In this document: positions 62,598 through 64,000 of the stretch, in pieces | Position numbering within the stretch: the first letter of the stretch is position 1 | Layout: the number at the start of each line of letters is the position of its first letter | Source: Legionella geestiana | Lineage (GTDB): Bacteria > Pseudomonadota > Gammaproteobacteria > Legionellales > Legionellaceae | Assembly (NCBI RefSeq): GCF_004571195.1 | Contig: NZ_CP038271.1 | Location: 496,001-560,000 of the forward strand | DNA: 64,000 nt | Direction of reading: 5' to 3' | Notes under the pieces: model-generated | Told to the model about the DNA's origin: nothing | What the model saw: only the letters and a program-made list of their open reading frames with translations | Databases searched by the model: none | Program-made: the position numbers and the translations under genes

Positions 62598-64000
62598 TTA
62601 ATCCAACTCAATGATGTGGTATTTATCTGCTTTGTGCGTTAAATAAGACAGCAGTATCTTATACGCATCGTAGGTATGACTGGAATTTTCTTTTACGAGT
62701 TTACGCCATTGAGCAAGTGATTTTTCATTTGATACAACTCCTAAATGTCTCCACTGATAAAACACTGTAAATTGAGTCAGTTGATTGACAGGACAATGCT
62801 CTTTAATGGCAATTGCTCCTGGATATGGCCAAATCTCTTCCTGGTATTCTTTTAATGCTTCCAATAAGCGCATGTTGTAAGGTTCAACATGTTCTACCTG
62901 AATGCACGCGCCGTTACAGCGTTTTAACTGGTAGGAAAAACAGGGACCACTTCCCTGCTCCATCCCACATAGCCGGGGACACAACTTATGAGCCTTTATT
63001 ATCTGAAGCAACATACGCTTTGCTTCTGTCATACTTCGAAAAGCGCCATAGATTCGGTGTTCCCCCGCGTGCTGTTCCTCATCAATTTTTTCACGAACAA
63101 TCGAAACCGTTAAATAGCCCTTTTGCTCCATTAATTTGAAACCCACGAGGATTTTTTTGCGCCTTAACCTGCGGTTATAAACAGGCATGTATTCTTTAAT
63201 CATATTCGATTCAAGTAACAGGGCACTCAGCTCCCCCGCGGTTGGAATCACCTCTATCCGCTCAACCTGCTGACTGAGAGCAAATTCCTTAGGGTGCGCA
63301 TAATCCCCGGAAAAATGCGACATTACCCGCTGACGTATCGCAATACTCTTACCGATGTAAAGCGGCAGGGGATTATTATTCCTGTAAAAAATATAAACGC
63401 CTGGCGCATCCGGCAATTGGCTCACATCAGTGATTAATTTAGAGGGGATACTCGATTTTTGATACAACGTTTTTGCAACAGAAAGCATATGAGACCAGGA
63501 ATGACGCTCCGCCATTGTCACGATGATTTGGTGCAGCGTGTCTACATCAGCCTGAGCGCGATGATGATTGTGCACGCTGATATTAAGCGCACTTGCGATG
63601 GATGCCAAACGATAAGATTCCTGCTGAGGATAGAGGGCCTTTAATAATTTTATCGTACAGAGCACAGGTGCCTGATAGCTTATCCCGTTGTTCTTGAAGG
63701 CATTCTTAATAAAACCATAATCAAAGCGTGCATTGTGTGCCACAAACACACACCCCTTCAACAACGCATACAATTCAGCTGAAATCGCTGAAAAATCCGG
63801 TGCAGCGTGAACCATTTCATTCGTAATACCTGTTACGCTGCTTACAGTCTGTGGTATGGAACGCGATGGTTTAATCAAACGGTGCCAGGTCGCTATAACA
63901 CCATGCTCTGTGATGATAAAAACCGCTATTTCGATAATGGCATCATGCGTCACATGAATGCCTGTCGTTTCTATATCGACGAGAGCCCAGCGATAGGAAT
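62598..64000 (-). CDS. DnaQ-like exonuclease and GIY-YIG (UvrC-N/Cho-like) nuclease, 5' end outside window
   Basis: The frame is open to the window edge; the first ORF codon at 63953 is internal, since upstream codons give VDIETTGIHV, motif I of DEDD exonucleases. Residues to about 155 form the 3'-5' exonuclease domain (further motifs include HNARFDYGFI and HHRAQADVDTL). A GIY-YIG domain follows (DAPGVYIFYRNNNPLPLYIGKS, SHFSG), then a UvrC/Cho-like region with a Cys cluster (LCPRLCGMEQGSGPCFSYQLKRCNGAC). This is the known DnaQ-Cho/UvrC-like fusion of some proteobacteria, probably acting on damaged DNA. At least 467 residues are present here. It ends 106 bp from the pseudogene. The region is more AT-rich than the core genes. 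Confidence 0.85.
   Translation of the reverse strand, partial: SYRWALVDIETTGIHVTHDAIIEIAVFIITEHGVIATWHRLIKPSRSIPQTVSSVTGITNEMVHAAPDFSAISAELYALLKGCVFVAHNARFDYGFIKNAFKNNGISYQAPVLCTIKLLKALYPQQESYRLASIASALNISVHNHHRAQADVDTLHQIIVTMAERHSWSHMLSVAKTLYQKSSIPSKLITDVSQLPDAPGVYIFYRNNNPLPLYIGKSIAIRQRVMSHFSGDYAHPKEFALSQQVERIEVIPTAGELSALLLESNMIKEYMPVYNRRLRRKKILVGFKLMEQKGYLTVSIVREKIDEEQHAGEHRIYGAFRSMTEAKRMLLQIIKAHKLCPRLCGMEQGSGPCFSYQLKRCNGACIQVEHVEPYNMRLLEALKEYQEEIWPYPGAIAIKEHCPVNQLTQFTVFYQWRHLGVVSNEKSLAQWRKLVKENSSHTYDAYKILLSYLTHKADKYHIIELD

Overview
The window looks like a chromosomal segment from a member of the Legionellales, most likely a Legionella-type species whose base composition is visibly more balanced than that of L. 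pneumophila. Three things point there. There is a legiolysin-type 4-hydroxyphenylpyruvate dioxygenase in a tyrosine catabolic operon. Gammaproteobacterial housekeeping genes are present (mnmC, pta-ackA, hemL, pcnB-folK, asnS, lolC-lolD, yggX, psuG, tRNA-Phe). Interspersed are large proteins of eukaryote-like or unknown type that resemble secreted effectors: two protein kinases, a TcdA/TcdB-like glycosyltransferase, a leucine-rich-repeat protein and an ankyrin protein. No search was run, so the species and the effector status are inference.

Layout. Positions 1-1426 hold the 3' part of a membrane protein with a degenerate PAP2 region. 1423-11942 is an accessory block: tandem paralogous kinases and a large unknown protein on the minus strand, then a 619-residue unknown protein coupled to a small LRR protein on the plus strand. 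11989-24444 is mainly housekeeping: an unknown helical protein, mnmC, a POT-like transporter, pta-ackA, hemL, rubredoxin, hemJ, terC-like, pcnB and folK. 24413-36121 is again mostly accessory: secreted or periplasmic unknowns, a VirK-family protein, a divergent DAACS-type transporter, a putative glycosyltransferase effector, a collagen-like His-rich giant, a His-rich soluble protein and a 13-cysteine periodic peptide. 36090-45434 carries an MFS/LysR divergent pair, a DAK2-DegV fusion and the amino-acid operon leuDH - O-methyltransferase - hpd - fah - maiA. 45443-56625 has small envelope proteins, asnS, a three-gene envelope polysaccharide-type operon (TPR/YaiO-like beta-barrel, HEAT membrane protein, GT2 synthase), a convergent UDP-sugar dehydrogenase/epimerase pair, and an ankyrin protein. 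56629-61159 has lolCD, a PilZ protein, yggX, psuG and tRNA-Phe. 61203-64000 holds a cyclic-nucleotide-domain/CPBP-protease pseudogene broken by a 160-bp palindromic element, and the 3' part of an exonuclease/GIY-YIG nuclease gene.

The most informative observations are these: the pseudogene can be rebuilt in frame if the element and one copy of a TA duplication are removed; pcnB appears to start at an AUC codon, like the AUU start of E. coli pcnB; the YaiO-HEAT-GT2 operon; the strictly periodic Cys-Gly peptide next to a His-rich protein; and the tandem kinase duplication, which includes the upstream leader. Starts were moved from the longest reading frame wherever a ribosome binding site or a paralogue decided the matter.
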